Source: Platerodrilus igneus (lineage: Eukaryota > Arthropoda > Insecta > Coleoptera > Lycidae). Taken from it: a stretch of DNA of 64,000 nt. Both the position numbers and the translations under genes were made by a program. A model generated the notes under the pieces. The model was given only the letters and a program-made list of their open reading frames with translations. It was not told where the DNA came from and searched no databases. Below, piece after piece: positions 44,873 through 57,060 of the stretch (position 1 is its first letter; every line of letters begins with the position of its first letter). Where the stretch lies: positions 9,190,501 through 9,254,500 of the forward strand of contig JARFIW010001215.1 of the NCBI GenBank assembly GCA_036346225.1, given 5' to 3'.

Positions 44873-47438
44873 ATACATCAACAGAACAATTTTAGGTGCA
44901 ACAGATACAAGACGTATAGAGGGAACAGAAGATAAAAATGTGAAATTTAGAAATATTCCAAGACTACTCAGTGTCAATATCTGAGTTTAACCAGCACTTG
45001 TATGAAAACAAATTTTTGGTAAAGACAGTACAGTTGAAAATTGCAAGGCATTGTCGAATGCAACTTCAAATGTAGACTTACTTTAAAACAATTGTAAATG
45101 AAATAAAATATTATGTGATATTGTTGATAAAATACAAATTTAACAACAAAGCATTTAATATATTTTATTTTAATTGAATAAATATTTTAAAAGCAAATTA
45201 GTTCTCATCAATTAAAGAAATAAAATTTTTTTTTATGAATCTAATTATTTTCGTAATCAAATTTAAAAAGTTTAATGGAATAATTGCTGAAATGCCAAAA
45301 ATGTTCAATTGTCAATTTTAAACTTATTTAATTTTAATTATCCTGTGATTTTCCGATCTGAGTTCCGGCCCGTTAATGACATCAACATATATAGCTCTGG
45401 CATCATAATCGATTATGAATACTTGATAGTCCGACCATTAAAAGGTTCGGCATTTCAGACGAAAACACAGAAAAGTTTCATAAACAAGAAGTTCTGATAA
45501 ATTCGCTAAAAGATATATGTGCATCGTTAAATCATAAATTTCCAAATTCTGCTGTCTAAATTTGAAAAGAACTAAAATCATTTAGACTTCGAATATAAAT
45601 GATCTGATCCAAAATGTTAATTGAAGATTTTTTGTCTAAAGAGGCTAAAACAGTTCTGCCTGCATTAAATTTACACTTCTAAGGACTTTCAGTAATAACA
45701 ATAGAGGGCTATGTTATATAGACACAAACCTTGAAGCGAACAAAATATAAAATTCGGCATTTAGAAACACTAAGAGTGGAATTCATTAGAGTACACAAGG
45801 TTCGATAAATCAAAGCTTCTCATAAACAAAAGTTGAAGCTCAATTTCTTGCCATCCATCGATAAAATACAAAGATATAAAATCTGACCACATAGGTAACT
45901 TTACAGTTTTGTCTAAAAGCTAATAACGATTCTGCCATGAAATTTTTAACTTTAAAATAGTTAGAAAAACTAGTAAATAGTTAAATAGGAAAACCTTCAG
46001 ATACTTTCAATATCGAAAAGCCTATGAGTTTTTGAGACTACAAGTTCGCTCAGTATAAAATAATTGTCTTAAAAGTATTTAGTTAAGCTTCAATCTTCTG
46101 ATGAATTTTGACGATTTAGTGATTTCTATAAGAGTAAAGTCAGTTAGATTTTGAATTAAAACTAATTATAGTGATTTACATATGACTTGTAAGGAACTTA
46201 TGTTAAACAATAAATCAATAAATGTTAACTAGGGAAACTTTGAAAGGACCAATACTGTTAAAGAAAAGCCTTAGGAATTCAAGTTGTAGTATCGGAATTG
46301 TAGATATTAACATGTAAATCTCAATGCATTCCTCACTTCTACAAATTCACAGTAATTTCCAGCTGCAAAAGCATTATTTAAACCTTATGATTTTACATAT
46401 GTATTCAAGCCGTAAATTTATAGGCTGAATGGATTGCAATCAATAGAGTAACTTGTTTTAGAAGTAATTCAGTTGCTCTAGTAAAAATTCTATAAATTAT
46501 GTTCCAGTGATGTTAAACTGGTATTTCTTGAAAGGACTTCATTAAAAAGCTTGATCAAGTCTCAAGGAATTATGGAGAAGACCTTAATACATAGGGGTCC
46601 ATATGGGTAGTTAGACACTGTTGAGTTCTTTACAAATCACAATTATTAGCGCCGGAGTACCAACGATTTGCTTAAGCCTTGCCAAACAGTATAATGTTGA
46701 CAGCTTATTCCTTTTTGAGGATACTAGGAAATTTATTATCCTTATAAGGGAATCATGTAAACATGTTGGATTTTAACAACATCAGTTGCTAATTTAGTAG
46801 ATGCATGTAGATAGGAACTTAAGTAAGGTTGGAAGACTAACAATATATTAGCCAAATATTGAAATTCTAGGTTGTGAGGGAATGTAGAACTTTTGATAGC
46901 ACAGATGCAAAGATATGTTAGAGTTCAAACAGCCTTAAGAAGGTCAAATCAAAATGATGTGATGAAAATCGGAATATTAGTTTGTACACAGTTTATGGAC
47001 TACTTTCAACAAGATTCACAAGATTTAAAATGATATTTGTAAAGGGCATATTAATGTCAGATCAAGTTGTTACTAAACTACATAATTTACAAACATAAAC
47101 ATATGCTGTATACAGCTTCCAATTTGGGAATATTAAGAATATAATTTGAAATGTGGATATTTGAGTCGACAGTTGTTCAATACATTGTAAGCATTGAATG
47201 GAATTGTCACATTTATTCATTTTGGGATTTAAAGGGAAATATTGATTGATATAGAAACCGACATGTAAAATGTAAGAAAGTAAGAATACAAAACTTTGCC
47301 ATACAGATCTTCCAATAATATTAATCAATTATACGAAAACCCTTTACACTACTAGAAATTTCCAAAGAAAATGGTTAAGCTTATAGATTTCAAATGTGGT
47401 TTGAAGCATGATATCTCAAGGAATATCGTGAAGTTATT
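44873..47438 (+). pseudogene. USP-like protease fragment, copy 3 (eroded)
   Basis: Same order as copy 1 but with dozens of small deletions. Recognisable nucleotide landmarks are CAGTTTATGGACTACTTTCA at ~46990 (before QQDA), TTCATTTTGGGATTTAAAGG at ~47217 and the CCGACATG...AAAATGTAAGAA stretch at ~47260. The Cys-box region (~46440-46480) is scarcely readable. It contains the counterpart of the ~0.5 kb insertion at ~45075-45475. No coding potential remains. Confidence 0.7.
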
Positions 47439-47848
47439 AAGGTGACCAGACGTCCCGTTTTGGCGGGACAGTACCCGATTTTAAATCACAATTTGTCCCG
47501 TGTCCGCGACGTTTTCAAAAGTCCCGACTTTTAGAATTAAGTGTGGACATCAGAAAAATCAAAATTAAGTGTTGAAACTTTGAAAGCCATTTTATGAGTG
47601 TCAACAGTATAATTTGACAAATTCTTGTGAATGATTTTTACAATGATTTTAAAATGACAACAATCTATTGAAACAAATTCACTCAAATAAAAAATATGTC
47701 AAGGAATAAAATATTATACATTTTTTTATATTTATAAATTGTACTTATGCTAAAAATAAAAGAATATTACGATATTATTTTTATTCTGAATGAAAATTTT
47801 TGTTGCCTCCCCCTTCCCGCTTTGTCCATCTAAAAATCTGGTCATCTT
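47439..47848 (+). mobile_element. GGTGACCAG-ended MITE, copy 3
   Basis: AAGGTGACCAG at 47439 and CTGGTCATCTT at 47848 match the termini of copy 1. The interior is collinear with 10804-11210, with small differences including loss of the long C-run. Confidence 0.6.
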
Positions 47849-49646
47849 ATATAAAGGTATTGATTTAAATCTTTCTATCTGTCTCTCCGTTATGTTCCGT
47901 GGACTTATTGCACATCTTCAAAGCCCTATTATAATAATTGTATTTCAGTGCAATATAATCCGATAATCCAATACTTTAAGAACGTTTACGTTGTTGGTAA
48001 ATATAGCATCTTCAAATTGTAAAACACAAAAGCTTTATATTTAACCAAAACACTATTAATTTTTCCTAGAATAGATAATATAAACCATTGCTTTTTATTT
48101 TTAAAAAAATCAAAACTATTCACACAATCTTCAAAATGAAATATGAATATGATACATGCGACATCTAGTATTAATAAAAATAATGTTGATACCAATTTAA
48201 TGGTTTCTATTTTATTTTGTCATCACCATAGACATCAATTTGAAATACTATTATAAAACATTATGCAATAAGTTGTTTTACACTTGCCAAAGGGAACCAA
48301 TATTTCAATTGTTTAATTTTTAACCAATATATTGGTTATTCAAGTATATAATTAAAAGAACACGTAAAACTGTTCAATATCCTCAAAATATATTTAATAA
48401 TTGGTAATTTAGGCCTCTCATATGATGGGTATCTCAGCTTAAGAATGAATAAGTAGGAACAACCATTAGATGCTATGCTTTTAAGCTAACTTGATTACAA
48501 GAATGCCCTTTATTTGGAAACACAATACCGAATTCGAGCTATAGTAGGATCCAGGAAAGAAATCCTTACCTCATAGGTGTCTCACTCAATTCAAAACATA
48601 ATACGTTTGAGATTATTTAATAGCTTAACCTAAATGATAGAAATAGTAATACGGATTTGTATGTGTTTTATATAAAGACAAGCGTAAACACGTTCATATG
48701 TGAAAACGACTTACCTCATAGGTGTCTCACTCAATTCAAAACATAATACGTTTGAGATTATTTAATAGCTTAACCTAAATGATAGAAATAGTAATACGGA
48801 TTTGTATGTGTTTTATATAAAGACATACGTAAACACGTTCATATGTGAAAACGACAGAGACGAGTATGTCCGTATGTTTTGAACTTTATATACTTAACAG
48901 GTTAACTTATGGTAAAATTATGCCTTTTCTTTAATATAAGATATCACTCCTAGTTTTTTTTTGTAAATGAAATATACTTTTTAAAGTTTTAAAAGAATTA
49001 ATGAAAATTAAGTGTTTGGTGTGATTCTACATTGACTTAAAATTTTCAACTTAATTCATACGAATACAAGTGATGACGCAGACGACTTCTTTCATGATTT
49101 CGACTATATTAGTGCGAATCATAGAGAACATACGAATGCAGTTTGGGTTCGAACTCAAATTTACCGTTTTTACCCTTCAGCTTGGCTTCCCGCTTTAGCA
49201 GCTTCACTTGTAGTAAAACCTAACCTTTTAATCGTGATGAAAAATATTATATTTGTGTAAATGGGAATATACATTTCCAATTAGATGTAGATGATGAAAC
49301 ATTTAATGCTCTCTCAGGTTATAACGACCTGTAAAACACTAATTTTGGTGTGTTCGATTATGGGCTACCCAGTACAGATCACCCTTGGGTTTTAAAACTC
49401 CATAATCGAAAGCAACTATATTTGCACTTAGCAGCACGAGCTACCAGAGCGCGTGCAGAAAAGTGCGCACCGAGTGCAGAACTGAATTGCACCGCTCACT
49501 GCTCGAACAGGACAAAACTAAACACTTAAAAAGTTCGATCGAACACGTCGGAATAAATAAATGCAGCCTAGTGTAGTTGCTCGAATTTGTCTTAATTTAT
49601 AAATAATAATGTTTTATGTACTATTAAATTGGATTGTCTAGTTTTA
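47849..49646. other. Non-coding part of the amplified block, copy 2
   Basis: Direct copy of 11211-12785 including the dispersed repeat (47975-48345). No coding region. It has a 145 bp tandem duplication (48566-48855) and ~75 bases near 49114-49190 that are missing from the first block at ~12315. Confidence 0.65.
48566..48855 (+). repeat. 145 bp tandem duplication
   Basis: 48566-48710 and 48711-48855 are adjacent copies beginning TTACCTCATAGGTGTCTCAC and differing at only one or two positions. The corresponding place in the first block (~11920-12060) has one copy, so the duplication arose after the blocks separated. Confidence 0.9.
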
Positions 49647-49649
49647 GAA

Positions 49650-49919
49650 ATGGTCGGATATCGCAGGTGTGAGTATCAGGATGTAGAGAGGATGTCTCCA
49701 AGACACACATTTCCAAATTCAGATACTGAACCTACGATGTTTCAAAAACCGGCGAATTTGCGTCAAAATGCAAATTTATTGAATTTGACACCAACTAATA
49801 TTTTTAAAAACAAACTGGTGGATCATCTATGCTTTACTGCACAAGATATCATCTCTAATGTATTATTAAAGAAAGGTTCATATCTAAATATTTTGCTTTC
49901 TAATCAAAATTGTAAGTAA
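49650..49919 (+). pseudogene. THAP-domain remnant, copy 2
   Basis: Same as 12786-13052 but open to the end: MVGYRRCEY, SPRHTFPNSDTEPTMFQKP, then IFKNKLVDHLCFTAQDIISN and LLKKGSYLNILLSNQ. The second metal pair reads DHLCF instead of CxxHF, so zinc binding is unlikely. The frame stops at 49919. Upstream in-frame codons from 49629 are probably not part of the domain. Confidence 0.55.
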
Positions 49920-50637
49920 CTATCATTATGCAAAAGATTAAACAATTTACAATATCTGAAAATCTAGGCTGTGCACTAATTTTGAATAATGAAGCAACAA
50001 CAAAAAAAATGGTGAATAGAACGGCAACCTTCAACGAAGTATTTTGCAAACGTGAACTTTAATGCCTTCTGAATTATAAAAGTAGCAGTCATAATATTAA
50101 GCGTTCTTTGTAGTTTATGGTACATAATTATTGATACGCCACATTACTTAGTAATAAACTGATATATAATAAAAAAAATTGAAAATTTGAAATAAAAACT
50201 TAGCTACAATAACAAATATAAATTAATTTTAAATTAGTTACGAAACACAAGTTATCATAAAACTATACATATTTTCCAGGATGGTGGAATTTTTAAGTTG
50301 TATATAGTGTTCTTGAAGCAACTGAAAATTCAAGCAGATAGTAAATTTACATAGGTGCATATGTTACAGCTATTGTATTGAGTAGTAAAGGTAAAAGGTA
50401 TAATAATAATAGCATACAGTCTGTATAGTATTTGTCAGTTAAGACTACGGACACCTTACACAATTTTTGGGGTATATATATTGGATGAAAAAAGAAATAA
50501 AATTATATCACACCTAATGAAGAAGGAGACACATCAGGTGTTCTTGACGTGTTGTCTTAGTATTTTTTCATTAAAGCAAGGAAATTTTTAACATTGGTAA
50601 AATTATATATTTATATTTTAACCCTTTTTTTTAATTT
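49920..50637. other. Non-coding part of the amplified block, copy 2
   Basis: Direct copy of 13056-13782, nearly identical. No gene is seen. Confidence 0.6.
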
Positions 50638-50745
50638 TCAACACTTCATGAGTTTTTGCAAAGTTTTTTCACTAAAAGTAATTACTTTTTCATTGTCTTT
50701 TCTGCAAATGACACACACTAATTTAGCACTATTATTACTATCCAT
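50638..50745 (-). pseudogene. CxxC zinc-finger-like module, copy 2
   Basis: Minus strand from the ATG at 50745: MDSNNSAKLVCVICRKDNEK then VITFSEKTLQKLMKC and a stop. It keeps one more residue block (TLQK...KC) than the copy at 13783-13887. The pattern CxxC...FSExTxxKxxxC fits the first half of an uncharacterised insect zinc-binding module. The second half is not seen. Function unknown. Confidence 0.35.
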
Positions 50746-51129
50746 GATAAATAACCAACAACACAAATGCATTTTTAAAGTACCACGTGTTACACGAATA
50801 CCTTAAACTATAAACCTAAGAATTTTATAACTACTCTGAAATTCATTCCAACAAACACATAGGTGATGTGAGTCATGTGGCCTTGCGAGTGCCAATTGCA
50901 TCGCAGTGCTCTTCGACTAAGACAACTGCCGATATACACTGTCCCTTGCACTTCAGCTTACCCATAGCCCTGTTCACTCGCACTCGTGTTTAACGTTCTC
51001 GATCACCTGGCAAGTACAATGTCTCAGCGAAAAGACCTGTCTTTTAAAAATGTCTTTTTATTAGTTACCAATATTATGCTGTTTAAATTTCAATGTACCT
51101 CAAATATATTTTTTTTTATTTTGTATTTC
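50746..51129. other. Non-coding spacer
   Basis: Direct copy of 13888-14282. No gene is seen. Confidence 0.5.
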
Positions 51130-52303
51130 AACATCATGCTAGAAGACGATATACGTGGAAGATGCTAGGGGATATAGGAAGATATCAAATAGATTACATT
51201 ATTGTTAGATAACGGTTTAGGAATCGAGTAAAATACTGTAGAAGCTATCCAGAAGCAGATATCGACACTGACCATAACATCATAACTATGAAGGCCCCTT
51301 TAAATTTAAAAATTTGAAAAAAGGAATGGAAAAATGCACTTGTTTTGAGAAACTACAAGATAAAGATATTCACGAAAGATTTGAAAAAAAGGCAAATGAA
51401 TTGCTGAAAGATATCAGCAAAATTTCTGATACTAAAGCAGTAGAAACAGAATGGAATAACATTAAATCCAGCATAGACATGGCGGCCAGAGATATTCTGA
51501 GCTATAAACAAAAAGAAAATAAGAAACCGTGGATAACAAAAGATATCCTGAATTTAATAGAAGAAAGACGAAAATACAAAAATAGATCAGACGAAACAGG
51601 AAAACAGAGATACAAAGCCATAAACTGGAAAATTATTCGCAAATGCAGGAAAACTAAAGAACAATGGATTGATGAAAAGTGCAAAGACAGACGAAGCATA
51701 CAAACCAATTATAATGAATTTTAGGGATACTAACCGTATAGCAAAAATATAAGGGACACGAGAGGAAACGTCATTATAGAAAATGTAGAGAAAGTGGTTA
51801 GATGGCAGGAATTTATATGCAGGAGAGAAACTAACAACATTTGAACAGGAATCAGACATTGAAAATGATAACTTGGGATATGCTATACTGCGACATGAGT
51901 TTGAATTAGCATTAAAGTGTCTGAAAAATGGCAAGGCGCCGGGTACAGATAAGCTGCAAGCAGAAACTCTAAAAGCCGCTGGCCAAGCAGTAATAGAACA
52001 TCTCTTCCAACTTGTAAGCTATATGTATGAGACAGTCGAGATAACCAAGGATTTCAACCATTACTTCATAGTAACTATACCAAAAAAGAAAGGCACGGAT
52101 AGATGTGAAAATTTTCGAACAATAAGTACGACAGCACGCATGTCTGTCAAAAATATTAACTAGAATTGTACAACCACGAATGGAACAACAAGCTGAAGAA
52201 ATACTAGGAGAAGATGAATTTGGGTTTTGGCGAAACAGGTGAACACGGCAGACTATTTTAGCTCTGAGGGTGATAATCGAGAAAACAATAGAAAAAGGGG
52301 AGA

Positions 52304-52352
<49 letters not shown>

Positions 52353-53335
52353 GTGTAGATCTGGAATAGGCATTCGACAATGTAAAATGGAAAAAAAAGT
52401 TCAAAATACTCAAAAAGATTGGAATGAGTTTTAGGGATAGATGGATAATACGTAGCTGGGACAAAAGATTGATATGCTTAGATTTGTAGATGATATAGCG
52501 GTATTAGCATCTAGCAAAGAAGAGTTACAAGCTGCTCTTAACGAAATGGAAACAGTTCTAACAGAGAGATATGTTATGAGAATTAACAAAAATAAAACTA
52601 AAGTTCTAATATGCAAAGGAGGGGAAAATAAACCAAGAACAATAATACAAATAAGTAATGAGAACTTACAAGAGGTTAAGGATTTCTGATACCTAGGAAA
52701 CCAAATAATGCAAGATGGGAAAAGCGCAAAAGATATAAAACAAAGATTAGCGCAAGGTCGTGCTACATTTAACAAGAAAAAGCAACTAATGTGTTCAAAG
52801 ACAACAAATATAGAAACAAGGCAGAGATTGCTTAAAACATATCTGTAGAGCACAGCACTGTACGGCTGTGAGGCCTGGACAGTAAGAGAAGCGGACAAGA
52901 AAAAGGCAGAAGTCTTTGAAATGTGGTGCTACAGACGTATGATGAAGATATCATGAACAAGCAAAGTTAAGAACAAAGAGGTACTAGAAATGGTAGGGGA
53001 AGCAAGAAATATGTGGAAAACGGTAAAAAATAGGAGGAATAGGATGATAGGCCACATACTGTGGCATGAGGGAATGGTGCAGAATATATTAGAAGCAGAG
53101 ATAGGACAGAAAAGAAGTAGAGGTAGACCTAGGTTAAACTATTGCACATACATAGTGAAATATTTAGGATGTGGGAATTTCAGGAAATGTGTGGGCTAGC
53201 TCAGAATAGAAATCGATGGAAGCATCCAACCAGTCCCAAGATGGAAAAACTAATGACAAAAAAAGTAAATGTACTTAAGCATGATGATTATTATAAACAA
53301 CTACAGATGTTGGTAGTGAAATATTTCAACTAATG
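51130..53335 (+). pseudogene. 5'-truncated RTE-like LINE
   Basis: Reading in pieces: end of the endonuclease (DYIIVR, then EADIDTDHNIITMK), linker (51314-51724, ending at a stop), reverse transcriptase blocks LKNGKAPGTDKLQAETLKAA and TIPKKKGTDRCENFRTIS (51873-52150), VDLE.AFDNVKW after an (AT)n tract, the active-site block FVDDIAVLASSKEEL (52480-52530, Phe-Val-Asp-Asp), then YGCEAWTVREADKKKAEVFE and the C-terminal GHILWHEGMVQNILEAEIGQ with KRSRGRPRLNY. This is the order of RTE/craniofacial-development-2-like LINEs. Many stops and shifts; inactive. Confidence 0.85.
52306..52348. repeat. (AT)n microsatellite 6 inside the LINE reverse transcriptase
   Basis: 43 bases of AT lie between KGET-like and CVDLE-like readings, where related LINEs have a short coding stretch. 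The tract therefore expanded within, or replaced, former coding sequence. Confidence 0.9.
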
Positions 53336-53449
53336 TTGATTGTACCAAATGATATATTGGAAAAACAAATGTTTAAGTGCTGGGGATCTTGGCAGCCACA
53401 GGCTGCTTACCCTCCTTCACATACCACTGAATAGTGGATAAATAGGTGG

Positions 53450-53691
53450 AATGTTGTGCTTCAGATGTATAAAGATGATAGCATAAACATACAAGTTTAA
53501 TAAGAAATAGGTTATAGAAGTAGTAGAGGAATAAAGATATCTGGAAAACAAAAAAAAATTGGAGAAATATTAGGGCAGGATACGTTCTAAAGCATGTTTG
53601 GTGAATAGTACAGGATATATTACAAGCAGAGATAGAAAAAAAGAAGTAGAGGTAGACCGAGATTAGACTTTTGCACATAGATAGTGATATA
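53450..53691 (+). pseudogene. Second RTE-like LINE copy, left piece
   Basis: Nucleotide similarity to 52905-53160 (landmarks ATCTGGAAAAC, AGAAGTAGAGGTAGACC, TTTTGCACATA). It stops at 53691 where a minus-strand LINE is inserted and resumes at 56939. Confidence 0.7.
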
Positions 53692-54492
53692 ATAATAATA
53701 ATAAGTTTATTCGAAGTGTTAAAATAAGAACAGAATTATATAAATAAACAATGTAAAAAATAAGTCCACCGAGTCTATTCGACTGTGTATGGATTATCTA
53801 TATAAACTGACTTTAAGTAAGTGCATTTAATTAATAAACTATTCTAATTCTTTGTACTTTGCATATATAATATGTATGGATAGTTTCTTAATTTTGTGAA
53901 AATAAAATGTGTATTAAAGGTTTGGCCCACTTCCAAATATAAAGGTTTAGGTTTCAACTAATTTATGGGTTTGGTTTAAAGTTTTCTGCTATTCAGTTTA
54001 ATAAGTGAAACCCATTGTAAGTATGGACTACATATACGAATTTTTCAACTAATAAACTACACGATACTATGTACTTGTGCACGTCCCAACACTATCATGT
54101 CATATTTAAACATTAACTTTACTAATGTTAACGAATTGCATATTATAATGTGGTTTTTAGACACGTTAGGTAACTGGTTATAAATCTTGCTCATCAGGTT
54201 CATAAAGCTACGTAAAGTGATGCTTCGAATATAAGGAAGTATTTCAATGTTATCATTTAGTTTATACCTGTTGTCATATTTATGGTGGATATGGTGGACA
54301 TGTTTCCTGTTATTTTTATTCTTATATAAATATATAATAATATTGTACATAAACAATTGCTTGATATCCATTATGGCCTTTTCATCAGCAGGAGCAAAGG
54401 ATAAATTAAGGGCTTATTGTACATTATTTTTAGAATTCTCTTTTGTAGGACGTCAACTTGATGAAGATAACAAGAGGACGCTCCTCCCCAAC

Positions 54493-55560
54493 TTAAGAAC
54501 TATAGTTAAGTCTAAATTCAACTAATGCATAATAAATAATTCTTATGTGGGTAATATCAAGTATTTCTTTTAAGCATTTGAGGTTGTATAATAAGGTTCT
54601 CAAAACTTTAGCAACGTTATTTAAATGAATATTCCATCGCAAATGAGAGTCTAAATTCACACCCAAGTATTTTGTACTTTCTTGTGATTTAATTTCCACA
54701 CTTTCGTGGAATACTTCAATTTTAAGAGTATTATTAAATTTTGGTAACCTGACTATGTTATTAGAGAATGGAATAAAACATGATTTTTCATAATTTATGA
54801 CTATTTATGTAAAATCGTATTTTTAAATCATCTTCAACCATTTCTTTCAGCTCTATCCAAGTATTTCCCGTATATGTAATTGCCATATCTTCAGCAAGAC
54901 TAATTAATTTTTCGTTCAAAGGAGTGGTAAGTATATTATTTATATAAATTGAAAATAGAATTGGCCCTACAATAGTCCCTTGAGATACCCCATATTTTAT
55001 ACTTAGAATGCTACTGTAAGTATTTCCTACTTTGATAACTTGTGTCCCTTGTTCCAGATAACTCTGAAAAGGCTTATTAGAAGCTCCTCGTATTCCTGAA
55101 TAATCCAAAGCTTCCAGTAGTTGCGTATGACTAACAGGTCAAATGCTTTGGCTAGATCTAGGAAAACAGCAAGAGTTGGCTTACTTTCTTCAAGACTGTT
55201 TGTAATATTTTCAGTTAAGGAATTTATAGCATCAATAGTGGAATATCCTTCCCTAAAACCAAACTGGTTATATGCTATAGTATTATTTTGATTAAAAAAA
55301 TGTATGATGCGGGTTTTCAAAGTTAATTCAAATATTTTCGCAATCGATGTAATAATAGATATAGGTCGGTAGTTTGCCGGATTTACGTTATCTCCCTTTT
55401 TATGAATAGGTATTACAACCGCATTTTTAAATGAATCAGGAACAATGTTTGTCTCATATATTTTACTTATTAGAAATGTAAGTGGTAAAACAATTGAATA
55501 GCTAATTTCTTTTAATAGCTCTGATTTTATACCATCGCTTCCAACAGCTTTTTTTACTTT
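54493..55560 (-). pseudogene. Reverse transcriptase of the inserted LINE
   Basis: Minus-strand readings in order: AVGSDGIKSELLKEI, FKNAVVIPIHKKGDNVNPANYRPISI, IAYNQFGFREGYSTIDAI, FLDLAKAFDLL (first Asp), GVSQGTIVGPILFSIYINNI, then ISLAEDMAITYTGNTW, where the catalytic YADD-type motif has become LAEDM, and ESTKYLGVNLDSHLRWNIHL. Two or three frameshifts separate the pieces. The active-site change and the frameshifts make it inactive. The wording fits Jockey-superfamily enzymes better than RTE. Confidence 0.85.
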
Positions 55561-56451
55561 TTAGTATTTTATTATTTCAAAATTTCTTTTTTTTAAACCG
55601 GTCTCAAGAAGAAGGTTTTATCACATTTTTTTGTGTATAGTACTGGAGTAGTTGGTTTTTTATTTTACTAGCAAGTGCTTCCCCTACTTTACAAAAGTAC
55701 TCATTAAACGCATTTGCTATCTATATTGGATCTGATATCGTGTTGTTGTTTACCAAAATCTCCTTGACCTCCTTATTCTGTACAGTACGATTTGTATTAC
55801 TTACGATGGTCCATAACTTTCTCGCAGAGTCTTTATTAGCATAAATTAGATTGACATAGTAATTGTATTTCTTTTTTTTTTATTACCTTGTTCACAAAAT
55901 TTCTGTATTGGGTGTAAGTTGCCTTTTTAGATTGTTACCTGGGTCGCTTTTGTATTCCCTATATAATAAATTTTTCTTATTTATGGGTTTTTATGTATCC
56001 TGGTGTTACCCACTCTTTACATGTTAAATTATTCCTTTTCACTTTTTTAATAGTTCTAAAATGTGTAACATATGTATTTATTGTAGCGATAAGGTTATCT
56101 GTTAACTTATTAACATCACATTCATCATAGTAAGAAGTCCAATCATGAGTTTGTACGGCATCTTTTATTTTTTTGAGTAATTTATGTAAATAATTTCCTT
56201 TAATTTGTTTTTGGTTTGGTTACGCTGTTCCCGCGGTATATATAAAGCTGTGGTCCTATGATCTGTAATGTAAGTATCTATAACTGTCGAAATACAATTT
56301 AGGTAGTGACCTTTATTTCTTGTTTTCATAAATATATGGTCTATGCAGCTTTCAGTGATACCAGATATACGAGTGTTTTTGTTAATCTAGGAAAGGAAAC
56401 CGTGTTCGCTTAAAGTATCCAGATAGTTATTTGTAGTTTCTTTTTCACTGT

Positions 56452-56817
56452 TTATGTTATATTGATGTAACCGATTATTATATGGATATAACAATGTAGT
56501 GTATCTGTTTGTTGTAAGTATAATTGTAAATTAAATATAAAATCTTCTTTAGGTTCGGATGGAGATCTATAAATTGCGGTTATGAGATATGTATCGTGCA
56601 TTGTCATTTTTAATAAAATCAGTATGGCTGTACTAGATCCAATAGTGACTATACTATGTCTAAAATAAATTTTATTTTTTAGATAAATGACTACACCATT
56701 GTTTTTATTGAGTGCTTCACCGCTATACAGCATTGAATAACCATGTAGTAAAAACGGTGTGTTATCTAAAATTTGGTATGTTTTCGTAAGAACAAAACAA
56801 CCGTATCCAAACGGCAA
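56452..56817 (-). pseudogene. Endonuclease of the inserted LINE
   Basis: 122 codons reading NTPFLLHGYSMLYSGEALNK, GVVIYLKNKIYF, LITAIYRSPSEPKEDFIFNL and IIIGYINI. This is the central-to-late part of an APE-like endonuclease (the last motif is normally GDFN/GDIN; here Asp is replaced by Tyr). It lies upstream of the reverse transcriptase on the same strand, with a degenerate gap (55600-56450) between. Confidence 0.75.
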
Positions 56818-56938
56818 TTGACCTCACGTGATTTTTAATTCGTTAATATTTCGTCCTAGGCTACGAATATTTTGGTGAAATATTTTAAAGTATTTATTAT
56901 GGTTTTTATTATTCCAGTAATATTCCATAATATTCCCG

Positions 56939-57060
56939 TGATAGATGCAGACTGTGCAAATTTCAGGAAAATGTGTAGGTTAGGTCAGAATAGGAAACAA
57001 TGAGAGTTCGCGTCTAACCAGTTTTAGAACTGAAGACTTAATGCTGATGATGATTTTGTT
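56939..57060 (+). pseudogene. Second RTE-like LINE copy, right piece
   Basis: GTGATAGATGCAGACTGTGC, then AATTTCAGGAAAATGTGTAG and GGTCAGAATAGGAA, matches 53155-53215 and ends with a GATGATGATTTTG tail. It continues the piece that ends at 53691. Confidence 0.65.

Larger units (their letters stand above)
40891..47945 (+). repeat. Right arm of the giant inverted repeat
   Basis: Reverse complement of the left arm and a direct copy of ~4471-11305. It contains Harbinger copy 3, BED/hAT, USP and MITE in plus orientation. From ~41000 to ~47450 it has many 1-20 base deletions relative to both other copies (for example in 42790-43010 and 44930-47060), yet beyond ~47500 it again matches the first block closely. 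Confidence 0.9.
53692..56938 (-). mobile_element. Minus-strand non-LTR retrotransposon with (ATT)n tail
   Basis: About 3.2 kb. The 3' end is at 53692, where the plus strand reads AATAATAATAATAAG, i.e. an (ATT)n tail on the minus strand. Endonuclease and reverse transcriptase follow in the right order towards 56938. It interrupts an RTE-like LINE, and GTGATA occurs on both sides (…TAGTGATAT before 53692, GTGATAG from 56939), a probable target duplication. ORF1 is absent, so the copy is 5'-truncated or short. Clade is Jockey-like, uncertain. Confidence 0.75.
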
